From: Cryptomeria japonica
Taxonomy: Eukaryota > Streptophyta > Pinopsida > Cupressales > Cupressaceae
Length of the DNA: 64,000 nucleotides
Assembly: GCF_030272615.1 (NCBI RefSeq)
Contig: NC_081406.1
Coordinates: 401,030,939-401,094,938 of the forward strand
Direction: 5' to 3'
Part shown: positions 33,996 to 44,134 of the stretch, piece by piece
How positions within the stretch are numbered: the stretch's first letter is position 1
Layout of the letters: each line of letters starts with the position of its first letter
Notes under the pieces: generated by a model
The model's database searches: none
What the model was told of the DNA's origin: nothing
Seen by the model: the letters and a program-made list of their open reading frames with translations, nothing else
Position numbers and translations under genes: made by a program

Positions 33996-34890
33996 GGCAT
34001 TCGCCTTGGGGGGGGGAAATTAATGAAAGATCTTGCATTTCCCCTAGTAGTGGTTTGAAAGCCTATTTCAGATCTTTGGAGAAGTAATTTTGAAGGTTAA
34101 CCGACGAAGATTTGTTGGATCTTGGATCTGGTTTGGTTTACCGGTAAGTCACTTTATGCATTATGGTTTGGTCATACACCTACAGTTAAGTATTTCATAA
34201 CCTTTGGTAGTGAATTGGAAGTTTGATCCTAGATGTGGTGAAGGAATATTTCTTGGTTATTCAAATGAAAGAAAAACATATAAATGTTGTAAGAAAAGAT
34301 TGTAGATAATTGCAGAGAGTGCTAATGTCAAGGTGGATGAGGAGTACAAAGGTCAAATCAGAACTTATGAGAGAGAACCAGAAGGAGATGATCATAACTA
34401 AATTAGTAGCACTTGTACCGAAATAGAATGTTGAACCAGTTACCTCAATAGTATCAGAAAATTCAATAGTAACTGAAGACCAGAGTAGAGGAATAGAAAG
34501 TTAGAAGACTCCTAGGTATGTAAGGTTGAATAATTCAGAAGATCAGTTAATTGGACAATAAGAAGGTTGATAGCTGATGAGGTATACTTAATTTCTTTAA
34601 TTGTACTAGCATCAATGATGAAGGATGAATGTTAGATGCGATCTATGGAAGAGGAATTGGATCAGTTAAGGACAACACATGGACTTGGATGTTATTGGAA
34701 CTTGGCTTGATTGGTTTACAAAGGATATTCTCATAAGGAAGGAATTGATTATGTTGAATCCTTTCTCGGATAGCTAGGATTTTTAGATATTTTGAAGGAT
34801 TTTAAGGTATGGTTTTTAGTTTATAATGACTTTACACTATGAGCATGTTCAGAGAAAATTGTGATAGAGATATAGGTAACTAGATAGGCT
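33996..34890 (+). pseudogene. C5 remnant of integrase C-terminus and RT start, with large internal deletions
   Basis: After a gag-end spacer with a nine-G run (about 34009-34017), the sequence jumps near 34150 into the integrase C-terminal part ([33 protein letters not shown]). The protease and catalytic integrase core are missing. The linker to RT has many stops. A scrap of RT (MRSMEEELDQL, KGYSHKEGIDYVESF) is at about 34640-34770, then sequence I cannot align until RNase H. It could encode nothing useful. Confidence 0.75.
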
Positions 34891-35215
34891 CATCTGGTGA
34901 AGTTTTCTTTCTTGTTCTATGGATGAAGCAAATGTTGAAGCATATAAGGGTAGATTACAATGAACCGGTAATTATTCACTATGATAACTCTGCTGCTATT
35001 GACATATCAAAGAATCTGGTATTTCATTCTAAGACAAAGCACATTTCTATCAAGTATAATTTTCTAAAGGAGAAGGTGGAAGCAAATGAAGTCAAACTGG
35101 TTTATGTGAACACTAAAGAGAAGATTGTAGATATATTCACTAAAACTTTGCCTAAGGAATCATTTGCGTACTTCAAAGATAGATTGGGAGTTTCTGCCCC
35201 TTTGTTAGAGACTTG
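34891..35215 (+). pseudogene. C5 RNase H C-terminal part
   Basis: WMKQMLKHIRVDYNEPVIIH, YDNSAAIDISKNLVFHSKTK and HISIKYNFLKEKVEANEVK, then VDIFTKTLPKESFAYF. This is the usual copia RNase H end. The first part of the domain (TDADWAG) is deleted. The frame stays open for 97 codons to 35216. Confidence 0.88.
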
Positions 35216-35650
35216 AGTGATGTTGACTAGCATCAGTCCGACATGCATTATTAGAACTATTATTCATTCTAGATTGAAGTGTTTGTGCTACTACTCTAGG
35301 GGAGTAGTCAGTTGTGTGGTTCAGAGGATTTATGATTTTTCTTTGATGTTTATGTCAGATTTTTGGCATTGATGTCAAAGGGGGAGAGATATTCATGTGA
35401 AAAACAAAGCCTAATAGAGATATTAGTCAAAGGGGGAGGAACAAAAATTCAGATTGGTTGTATCCCACTAGGGGAATTTGGTTCAGGTCAATGCATGGTT
35501 AATTGGTAAAGAGATATTTGTTTCAGAACTTCATTGTCATATCATTTTGGGGAGATTTTTGGATTTTCTTTGGGGGAGACTTGTTTGGCATTTCTCGGCA
35601 CTTGGATGTTTTTCACATCTAGTGTTGCCATCAATGCCAAAGAGGGAGAT
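35216..35650 (+). other. C5 3' UTR with polypurine tracts
   Basis: No coding sequence. CAAAGGGGGAG-type tracts lie near 35386 and 35428, and the terminal tract CCAAAGAGGGAGAT at 35637-35650 touches the LTR. The phrase GGCATTGATGTCAAAGGGGG also occurs, with small changes, in the C1 and C8 3' UTRs. Confidence 0.8.
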
Positions 35651-35741
35651 TGTTGAAAATTTGGAGGAATTGATTATGTGTTGCATTGATATTTGTCATT
35701 GATGTCAACACTAGTTGTTTTTCTATCTACCAGGTTGTGAT
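35651..35741 (+). repeat. C5 3' LTR, first part (left of C6)
   Basis: TGTTGAAAATTTGGAGG onward, 91 bp, matching the start of 31556-32748. It breaks at the C6 terminus after GTTGTGAT. Confidence 0.9.
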
Positions 35742-36112
35742 TATAGGAGTTGAGAAATACAATGCCACAATAGCTTGAAGATCTTCTGCAAGCCGAATAA
35801 CCTATTATAAGGAGAAGCAATGAAGCAAAATTTGAAGAACATACAAAACACAGGAAAAATATTTTCAAAATATGAGAGCTCCAATTCACCAAAAAATGTA
35901 TTGTGAAAAGATAATACAATGAAAAGAGAAATAACCTCTAATAGGTCAAGAAACCTTGAAAAGGGAAAACCCTAGGCTTGCACATAATAATTAATTAAAA
36001 TAATTAATTATATGCACCTAATGTTAGCTTCAGTGTAAAAAGATAATTGGGAACTTAAAGAATTAAACAAATAATGTTTAATTAATCAAGTAAGGACCCA
36101 ATTACTCTAACA
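35742..36112 (-). repeat. C6 3' LTR
   Basis: On the + strand TATAGGAGTTGAG ... ATTACTCTAACA, so the element reads TGTTAGAG ... CTATA with a TG...TA rather than TG...CA ending; both copies agree. AAGGGGCGG on the minus strand (36113-36121) is the adjoining polypurine tract. Confidence 0.93.
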
Positions 36113-36371
36113 CCGCCCCTTAAGCTAGACTCAGGGAGAAGCTAAAACCTAGAACAACTACTAAAAGCATGAAAGATGGGTCCCAACAATAAGGCCTGAT
36201 CAGGTACCCAAATACACATAAATCTCTATGAAACAGAGACAAAGGAGAAAACTCAGTGGGAAAAAACTCCTCTCCAAAAAGAGATAAAAGAACATGCTGA
36301 AAGAAGAAGGAAGGAACGCCTCATAAAGACCCCCTAAGGACAACTTCCTTCACCCCAAGCAGAGAACACAA

Positions 36372-36960
36372 CTAAAGATAGTGCAGTGATGCAAAAGGTT
36401 TCGTGAAGATGTCTACAACCTGCTCAAAAGTGGGAATGTACTCCAGAATGAGAACACCATCCTGAATCAACTGACGGATGAAATGCATGTGAAGCTCAAT
36501 GTGCTTCATCCACTGATGCTCTACCAGGTTGCGGGAAATATGAATAGCACTCTGATTGTCACACCACAAAATAGTGGGACTATCAGGAGGAAAACCAAAC
36601 TCAGTCATCAACTGCTGAAGCCATAAGATCTCTTGACTAGCGAGCATAGCAGCTCAGTACTCAGCCTCTATAGATGATAATGCATGAGCAGTCTGCTTCT
36701 TGCAAGACCATGTGATAAGACCAGAGTCAAGATAGAAAACAAAGCCAGAAGTAGACTTCCGATCAGTGACATCACCAGCCCAATCTGAGTCAGTGTACCC
36801 AACAATGTGAGGTTCCCCTGATGTGTAATGAATGCCATGAGAACTAGTGCCCTGAATGTACCTCAAAAATACATTTGGTAGCTTGCCAATGACTCTCATG
36901 AGGATCATGGGAGAATCGTGAGACAAGACCAACCGCAAAGGAAATATCAAGATGGGTGTG
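36372..36960 (-). pseudogene. C6 RNase H (broken)
   Basis: The high-coordinate half reads GYTDSDWAGDVTDRKSTSG, ITWSCKKQTAHALSSIEAEY and then a stop. The lower half reads ILWLQQLMTEFGFPPDSPTI, LWCDNQSAIHISRNLVEHQ, MKHIELHMHFIRQ and VVDIFTKPF. The acidic residues (TDSDW, EAEY, CDN) are readable. A frame change near 36940 links it to RT. Confidence 0.88.
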
Positions 36961-37870
36961 AGTCAGGTACAACAAACTGCCAACCAACTGCCTGTAAAGT
37001 GTAGAATCGACTGAAGGAGTGGGACAAGCTATAGTCAAAACAACCCCTAACTAAAATGGAGTGGGAGAAGGCTTGCAATCAAGCATGTCAAAGTGCTAAA
37101 TCATGTCAATAGCATACTTCTATTGGTAGAGAGAGATCCCATCAGAAGACTGAATCACCTAAAGACTGAGGAAATAGTGCAAAAGACTGAGATCTGTCAT
37201 CTCAAATTGATCCATCAAGGCACGCTGAATATGCTGAATCATAGAGGATGAGATACCCGTGATGAGAAGATCATCAACATATAGCACAAGAATAAAGATG
37301 TCACCCTCAAGAAGCTGAATGTAGATGGTGTGATCAAAATGACTACGGGAGAACCCAATGGAGAGCAAGAAAGAGTCCATCTTCTCATACCAAGCCCAAG
37401 GGGCCTGTTTGAGACCATACAATGAACACCGAAGTCTGCAAACCAAAGAACTATCCTGCATAAATCCTTGAGTTTGTTCCATGTATATTTCCTCCTATAG
37501 ATCCCTGTGCAAGAAGGCACTCTTCACATCCATCTGAAAAATAGGTCAACGTTGAGAAGCTGCAAGAGATAGTACAAAGCGAATGTAATTCATCTTGGCA
37601 ACAGGGGAAAATGTCTCAGAGTAATCAATACCCTCAACCTGTGAAAACCCTTCGCAACAAGATGGGCTTTGTACTTATCAATGGAACCATCAGTAGCATA
37701 TTTAGTGCAAAACAAACAACGACACCTAACCATCTTTCTGCCCTTAGGAAGAGGATAGAGATCCCAAGTATGATTCCTCATCAAAGAAGAATACTCCTCC
37801 TCCATAGCACAATCCCACTGAGGGTGACCTATTGCCTCTGAAAACTTCTGAGGATCATCTGAAATAGCAT
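36961..37870 (-). pseudogene. C6 reverse transcriptase (broken)
   Basis: RT begins near WDCAMEEEYSSLMRNHTWDL (about 37820) and loses its frame near 37640. It continues in other frames with [10 protein letters not shown] (about 37530), [20 protein letters not shown] (about 37425-37370) and LVLYVDDLLITG (about 37290-37255, YVDD intact). Further on come STLYRQLVGSLLYLTHTHLD and AVGLVSRFSHDPHESHWQAT. Stops near 37500, 37160 and 37050 break it. Confidence 0.88.
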
Positions 37871-39193
37871 GACTCAAAAGACTAGAATCCACAGTATGAG
37901 AACGAGTGCGATGAGTATCTGAAGGATCACTCGCCATAGGACCTACCACCACAACAGTAAGGTGAGCCCACTTGGGAATCTGAGGTGGAGTAGGTGGAGG
38001 TGGGGATGGTGGATCATCAGCACCATCATCAGAATCATCCTCAAAAAGATCCGGAAGAGGTGCAGTGGCTGGAGTAGGCAGAGGAGTAGACACTGGAGTC
38101 AGGGTATCCACTGTGGGAAGATGCTCATCAAACTGAACATCCCGTCGAAATAGGACCTCTCTAGAATCAGGATCAAACAACCTGTACGCCTTAACATCCT
38201 CACAGTAGCCAACAAAAATAAGTGGTCGGCTCTTCTGCTCCATGGCTTTCCTCTGAGCATCAGGAATAAAGGCCCATGCCTCACTTCCAAACACTCAAAA
38301 AAAGGAAACATCTGGCTTGTCATGAGACCAAGCTTCCTCAAGAGTTATATGTCGAATAGCCTTGTGAGGCATTCGATTCTAAATATAGTTGGCACAATTG
38401 ATTGCCTCAACCCAAAAAGACGAATCCATGGACCTGGACTAAATCATACAATTTTCCATCTCTCGTAAAGTTCTATTCTTGCATTCAGTGACACCATTCT
38501 ACTGAGGGGTGTAGGGAATAGTAACTGATGCTACAAACCATGCTTAGTGCAAAGATATCTGAAAGCCTAATTCACATACTCCCCCCCATTATTTGTACGT
38601 ATCCGCCGAATAGAATAGCTAGAATTTTTCTCTACATATGTCTTGAAGATTCGAAATGAATCAAAGACATCAGAATTGTACTTAAGAAAGTACACCCATG
38701 TGCATCTAGAGAAGTCATCAATAAACGTGAGTACATACTTGGCCCCTGAAAAAGGAGTGGGAAATGACATAAGGTCACTGTGACTCAACTCCAAGGGAGC
38801 CAAAGCACAAGAGGCTCTTCCCTTTGGAAAGCGATCTCTGTGATGCTTGCCAAGCACACAACCATGACAAACACCATCAGTGCAAGAAATCTGTGGGATC
38901 CCAAGAACAAGTGCTTGTGTACTCATCTGCTGAAGATATCTATAATTGACATGGCCCAATCGCTCATGCCAAAGCTTACTCCCTGAATCTGCATGTGCTA
39001 TGAGAGATGAACCTATACCTGAAGAGGGCTCAAATTCATCAAATCTGTAGAGACAAGATGCAAAATCCACACTACCAGTAGACACAACCAAATCAGGGTC
39101 ATGGAGGTCTCGAATAGCCACATCATGTGGTGAGAACTCAACTATCTTACCAGAGCCAGAGTGGAAAATCTGATAAATGGATAGGAGGTTCAT
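37871..39193 (-). pseudogene. C6 GAG-pre-integrase and integrase (broken)
   Basis: The GAG-pre-integrase part has KLWHERLGHVNYRYL and CHGCVLGKHHR. The integrase core has LSHSDLMSF (first Asp), FIDDFSRCTWVYF and RRIRTNNGGEYVN; the usual second Asp of R-x-D-N-G reads R-T-N-N-G, so a catalytic residue is probably lost. The stretch 38566-38295 has several stops across the glutamate region. The C-terminal part (38294-37871) runs from FGSEAWAFIPDAQR through FVGYCEDVKAYRLFD to a Pro-rich linker (PPSPPPPTPPQIPKWAH) leading to RT. Confidence 0.87.
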
Positions 39194-39445
39194 TGAGATG
39201 TTAGGGACAACCAGAACATCCTATAGAGTACCCCCATCCAAAGAGATAGAACCTGAACCCAGGATGGAAAGCTGAACTAAGTCACCCACAGCAATCTGTG
39301 AAATACCACAAGAGGCAAGAGAAGTAACCAACTGCTGAGTGTGTGTCATATGGTGAGAAGCATTAGAATCTAGAATCCATGTGGACCCATAGGTTGAAGC
39401 TCTAGCAGTGAGAGAATGACCTTTCCCTGTGGAATGAGAAGATGC
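39194..39445 (-). pseudogene. C6 protease (active site altered)
   Basis: WILDSNASHHMTHTQQLV: the Asp-Ser-Gly triad of copia proteases reads Asp-Ser-Asn (codons at 39362-39370 on the + strand). Then come GSGSISLDGGTL and, after a stop near 39223, VLVVPNISMNLLSIYQ. It joins the downstream GAG-pre-integrase in the same frame. Confidence 0.85.
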
Positions 39446-40335
39446 CTAAGGTGAGGAAATGTGATGCTGTTGCATGGCTTCCTCTAAAGCCTCTAATTTT
39501 TTCCAACACCTAGAAACTGGATGTCCTTCCTTGCCACAAAAACTGCAAGTGTTGGATGATTTCTTCTTAGTCTTGGAGGAAGACTCACTAGACTGTGAAG
39601 ATTTCCCTTGTTTGGGAGGAAATGGTTTTGAATCAGACTTAGGAGCAGGCTTGGAGGAATTATCACTACCTGCAGAAGGCTTCTTCGGCTTCGGTTTCTG
39701 CTTCTATTTCTCCTTCTCCTTAGAGGACTGAGCAACCAATGATTTTTTCTTGGAGCTTGAGAGTGTATCCAGCTGAGAAAGATGAGACTGCTCACAAGAC
39801 AATCGCTCACAAAAGACATCAAAGGTAGGCATGGTGAAACTAGTACCCAAGCCATCCATGGTGGAGTAGAAAGCAGAGGCAAAAAATTGAAAGTGACCCC
39901 GAAGCTTTGAAAGAATCAAATAAATGCACTCTGTATCAGTCTTGTTCTTTCCACATCCCTGAAGAACAGATCTAGTAGTCTTGAATTTGTTCAAAAAATC
40001 CTCAATAGTGGGAAAGGAATCAGGTAACAAAGAAGTCAACTTTGCCTCAATCTGTAATGCCCAAATCTCATTGACCCTCCCAAAGAGAGAATCAAACTTC
40101 AACCACATATCTCGAGGAGTAAGCAAATCATCAAGGTGAAATAGAAGACTATCGGAGACATGCAAAGAGATCAAACCCATGGCCTCATCCAACTTGTTCC
40201 GGTGCATAAGAATCTCATAAGGATACTGCAGGTTTGGCTGAACCTCATGCAAAGAAGCCCACAACCCTTGTGACCTGAGAAGCCTCATGATGCGGGGCTT
40301 TTAGGTGTGATAGTTGTGTGAAGTCAACAACTCAA
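39446..40335 (-). pseudogene. C6 gag with one zinc knuckle
   Basis: The frame begins upstream of the first Met: LLTSHNYHT, a stop where copia gags have Trp, then KPRIMRLLRSQGLWASLHEV. The body (40288-39704) has the UBN2-like pattern LHRNKLDEAMGLISLHVSDS in near form, FDSLFGRVNEIWALQIEAKL and LNKFKTTRSVLQGCG. After a stop at about 39706, a Ser/Lys/Pro-rich linker leads to CSFCGKEGHPVSRC (about 39545-39500) and then the protease. The stops make it inactive. Confidence 0.85.
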
Positions 40336-41707
40336 CTGAAGGATTTGGCTTTAGAACAAAGAAAAAACTCTACACCTGCACCTGCTTGTTGGTTGTTTTT
40401 ATTATGTGATCTTTCATAATAGACAGAAGATGCAGAAGGGTTTGTTTGTTTTGAGAGTTTAGGTGTTCTTGATTTCTGATATAAATGACAAAAACTGAGA
40501 AAAAAACACCCCCCCACAATAGAGAAACCCAAACCCTAGTACATAGTAATGAGAATGAAGTAGTGCATAAGCAAAAAAAAACTTCAAACTGATATCTCAT
40601 GTACTTGGTGAAAATTCTGAGAAAAAAAATGACAAATATGAATAGACCATGTTGAGAGCTTTCCAACGCCTATTCGTTTTCAAAAAACGGAGTCCGTTTG
40701 CCCATTCTATAGCCCCAGAAGTGCAAAAAAGAAGCCCAACTTTGACTGGTAAAAAATACAATCAAACACCAGATTTAGGAAAAAAAATCCACCACCACTA
40801 GGTCCAGCTTGGAATCACCTTTCTAATGCCTATTTGTTCACCAAAATCCGACTTCGAATGCACAATCTAGGCCCAAAAAACCAACCCCCTCTCAGAAAGA
40901 CTAGAGAGGAGGAGCTGGTGGTGTTTCGGGCGGAGGTGGGGCTCGGGCCAGGCAAAGGTGGTGTGGCCCGGGCTGAGCGGAGCATTGGATGGGTAGAGAA
41001 GAGCTAGGGTGGAGTGGGGGCTAAGTGGAGCTGGGGTGGCAGGGGCCGGGTGGAGGTGGTGCGGCCCTAGCTGAGTGGAGCTTGGTGGGCTGCCGGAAGG
41101 GACGACTAGAGGTGGCGGGGGATACTGAAGTCGGTAGGTGTTGGCGCCGGTGTTTGTAGCCGGCAACGGGGGCTACCGGAGCTGGAGGTAGGGGCTGGAA
41201 GCTACAGCCGGTGAGGCTGGGTGACCAGAGGGCCGGCGGGGCCGGTGGGGCCGGCCTAACTAGCCGGCAGGCGCCGTACGACACCGGACAGTTAGGTCCG
41301 ATGCCCAAAACAATGAAAAAAACTTTTCGCCTACCAATTGCACTTGATTTTTTAAATTTTTTTTGGTGTGAATTTTTTTTTAAAAAATAAAAAAAAATCC
41401 AGCTTGCATGCCATAAAAAGGCAAAAAAAAAAATTCAATATTTTTTCTCGATTTGCATGCCAGGGCCGTACGACTTGGTTGGGAGAAAAAAAAATCACCC
41501 AGATGCTTAGGAGACAAAAATGGACAAATTTAATATGACTATAGGGGTTTTTGGGCCTTCTGAGCACTATGGTGAGGTCCGTTTAGGCCCAAAGTGCTCA
41601 GAAAAAAAAAAAAACCTTAGCCCTAAGCACACAAAAAAAGCCTGAAACCCCAGATCTGCTTCAAATGCAAAATTCTCAAAAAAACAGGAACAGGTAGCTG
41701 CAGATCT
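40336..41707 (-). other. C6 5' leader with a GC-rich island
   Basis: About 1.4 kb between the primer-binding site and gag. Most of it is AT-rich with A and T runs, but 40895-41310 is strongly GC-rich with many CCGG and GGTGG motifs on the + strand. Open frames in the island are Pro-rich (for example near 41166-40867) and look like composition effects. I see no known domain. It may be a captured sequence or a structured leader. Confidence 0.6.
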
Positions 41708-41721
41708 GAGCTCTGATACCA
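41708..41721 (-). other. C6 primer-binding site
   Basis: GAGCTCTGATACCA on the + strand, that is TGGTATCAGAGCTC on the element strand, directly against the LTR end. It complements initiator tRNA-Met. Confidence 0.93.
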
Positions 41722-42092
41722 TATAGGAGTTGAGAAATACAACTCCATAGTACCCTGAAGATCTTCTGCAAGCCGAATAACCTGTTACAAGGAGAAGCAA
41801 TGAAGCAAAATCTGAAGAACATACAAAACACAGGAAAAATATTCTCAAAATATGAGAGCTCCAATTCACCAAAAAATGTATTGTGAAAAGATAATACAAT
41901 GAAAAGAAGAAAAACCTCTAATAGGTCAAGAAACCCTGAAAAGGGAAAACCCTAGGCTTGCACATAATAATTAATTAAAATAATTAATTATATGCACCTA
42001 ATGTTAGCTTAAGTGTAAAAAGATAATTGGGAACTTAAAGAATTAAACAAATAATGTTTAATTAATCAAGTAAAGACCCAATTACTCTAACA
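41722..42092 (-). repeat. C6 5' LTR
   Basis: 371 bp, same ends as 35742-36112. Differences cluster in the first 35 bp (+ strand) and are otherwise scattered. Confidence 0.93.
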
Positions 42093-42435
42093 TCGATAGA
42101 GTGGTTAGATTATGATGTTGATATAGTGATCTTCTCTAATATGTTCTGGCTTGTGGAGTTGGTTTGGATTGGTTATTCATGTATTTTTTATGCGTATCAC
42201 ATTTAGTTGGTTTGGGATTTGATAATCTAGAAGCTATCATTTGTTCTAGTAAGCCTTTTGGTTACCAGTAAGGGTTTTACCGACAAAGCTTCGTTGAAGA
42301 TCTTTTGGTGAATCTAATAAGTGGTTTTGGTGCGGCTTCTAAAAGGTTATCAAGATGCTGATGGTTATCTTGTTTGTGTTCCAGTTGATTGATGGTGTTT
42401 CATTTGGCTTATGGTGAACTATTATAGGTCTAGTG
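42093..42435 (+). repeat. C5 3' LTR, second part (between C6 and G3)
   Basis: GATAGAGTGGTTAGATTATG onward matches about 31648-31992 of the 5' LTR. It stops at GGTCTAGTG where the 5' LTR continues with GTTATTC, marking the G3 insertion point. Confidence 0.9.
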
Positions 42436-42814
42436 TGGTAGCACATATTTTTGTAAAAATATGTTGTGTTATCTATTGATGTTTATATGTATACTTTCAT
42501 CATAAGAGCATTTACTACTAGATTGCATGTGCAGGAGATATGTTGTTGTATTGCAGAAATCCAATTGTAATCTGAATCTACATGAACAAGTATCACCTAG
42601 GCATATCAAAGGATGGCATTAAGTATGGTGGCATTTTCATAACCTTCATCATGACAGTTTTTGCTTTGCAAGAGCACATTTTAGAGTTCATCATAGAATC
42701 AGGGTCATGAGTGCATTCAAAAATGTTTGCAGTGCCTTAGAAGTCCATTAGCATGGTTGTGGAAAGTTACATTTGTGAAAGAAAATCCTTCTCTTCGTAA
42801 AATTTAAAATCATC

Positions 42815-43885
42815 TTTATCGGCGTAAGTCACCCCGATAAGATCACCTAAGGAGAGAAAGGTCCGTGTCAATCGGCAAAAATCACACCAATGAGTCCGAT
42901 GGCATTTTTCTTAGGGTACAACCAGCAGAAAGAAGTTTGGCGAGTTAGTAATCCATCAGGAAGAGCTACATCGACAGCATAACAAGAAGGAAAAGTCATC
43001 GACATAACATTCACTATCAGAGGCACGCAAAAAAGGTTACCTCGATACCCGATGAGGATATCGGCAAAACTTACGCCGATGTCAGACAAAGTAGAACACT
43101 TGTTGGCAATATCATCGGGTCATCGGAAAGTATCATCTTACGCTACCTTGATACCTGATGGACTAGGTGGCGAGGGCAGTTTCATCGGCTTGACCTAGTC
43201 CAATGAGGCGATACCAAAAGGAGGATAATACTAAGTCATCAGGGTAACCTAAACTATCGGGGAGGGGTGTTTTAGGTTATGCCGATACCCAATGAGGAAG
43301 ACAATTCAGGTACAAAGAAGGAGACTTGATCAAGATAAGTTACACCGATCAAAGTCGAAGTCATTGGGGTATCATCGGCTCGTCAGGAGGAGAATATTTT
43401 CATTACACCGATACCCGATGAAAATGCAAAGACTGGTGTGAGCAAGGAGATCTTATCGGGGTAATGTATACCGATAAGCCGGAGAAGTAAAAGGATACAC
43501 AAATGTGAAATCGATGACATCGGGTCATCGAAGAAATATAAAGTGAGTTATTCTGATAGTCGATAAGATAACCCGATGTAACAAGTGGGATGTGGACCAT
43601 GAAGGAGGACTCATCAGGATAACTTCTAACCATCAGAGAAACAAATTTGGAGCTATAATGATATTTGACAGGTAGAATGCCATGGAGGAATAGAAGGAGG
43701 GTACATCAGAATGACCTATGTCGATGTGACATTAAGGTGAAAGTAAAACCTAGCTAGAAGGCGGATTCATTAGGGAAACTATAACCACTGGAATGAGGGA
43801 AAATGAGTTACGCTGATGCCCAATGGAGTGATCGGGGAGACCTATACCAATAAAAAGGATGGGTGGCGCTAAGTGATTGAATCAT
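42815..43885 (+). repeat. Array of CCGAT / ATCGG motifs in the G3 LTR
   Basis: At least 15 occurrences by eye of CCGATA, CCGATG, ATCGGG or ATCGGC, often as TACACCGATACCCGATGA or CATCGGGTCATCGG, spread irregularly through otherwise AT-rich sequence. Spacing is uneven (about 20-90 bp), so it is not a simple satellite. Many copies pair as near inverted repeats. Confidence 0.7.
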
Positions 43886-44134
43886 CAGGAGGAGTTATGT
43901 CGACTAGCCGTTGCAAAATATGATTTTAACGAATCCACCTGCCATTATTAAATATAGGAAACAAATAGGTTTGTCCTTGCATGAAGAAAATAATAGCACC
44001 ATTTCAATGGAGTAAATGATCCTGATGTATTAAATCTATATATGGAAGTTGGTATAAGGAATTTGCATAACAGATTGAAGTGAACAGAGAGATTGAAGTG
44101 AAATAAAACTGCAAAAATTTGAATTTCAGAAAGC

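Larger units (their letters stand above)
35742..42092 (-). mobile_element. C6: complete copia element, minus strand, in the C5 3' LTR
   Basis: Two 371-bp LTRs (35742-36112 and 41722-42092) enclose gag, protease, integrase, RT and RNase H read from high to low coordinates, with a long leader. Flanks GTGAT and TCGAT are a worn 5-bp target duplication; the C5 5' LTR has CTGAT at this site. By hand count the LTRs differ at about 16 of 371 positions. Short LTRs, no repeated purine tracts and a different gag show that it is not a Sirevirus. I have not fixed the copia lineage. Confidence 0.93.
31556..42435 (+). mobile_element. C5: internally deleted Sirevirus-type copia, 3' LTR hit by C6 and G3
   Basis: 5' LTR 31556-32748; gag; scraps of integrase, RT and RNase H; a 3' UTR with polypurine tracts; and a 3' LTR (35651-35741 and 42093-42435). 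The 3' LTR is split by C6 and then broken off by G3 at 42436. The two LTR halves align with 31556 onward and about 31640-31992 of the 5' LTR. The rest of the 3' LTR is not in the window. Confidence 0.88.

Noticed and set aside
40867-41308. Overlapping Pro-rich ORFs in the GC-rich island
   Set aside because: Several frames are open at once because of base composition; no start context, domain or codon bias favours one.
42815-43885. CRISPR array
   Set aside because: The motifs are short, degenerate and unevenly spaced; there are no fixed repeats or spacers and the context is a plant retroelement.
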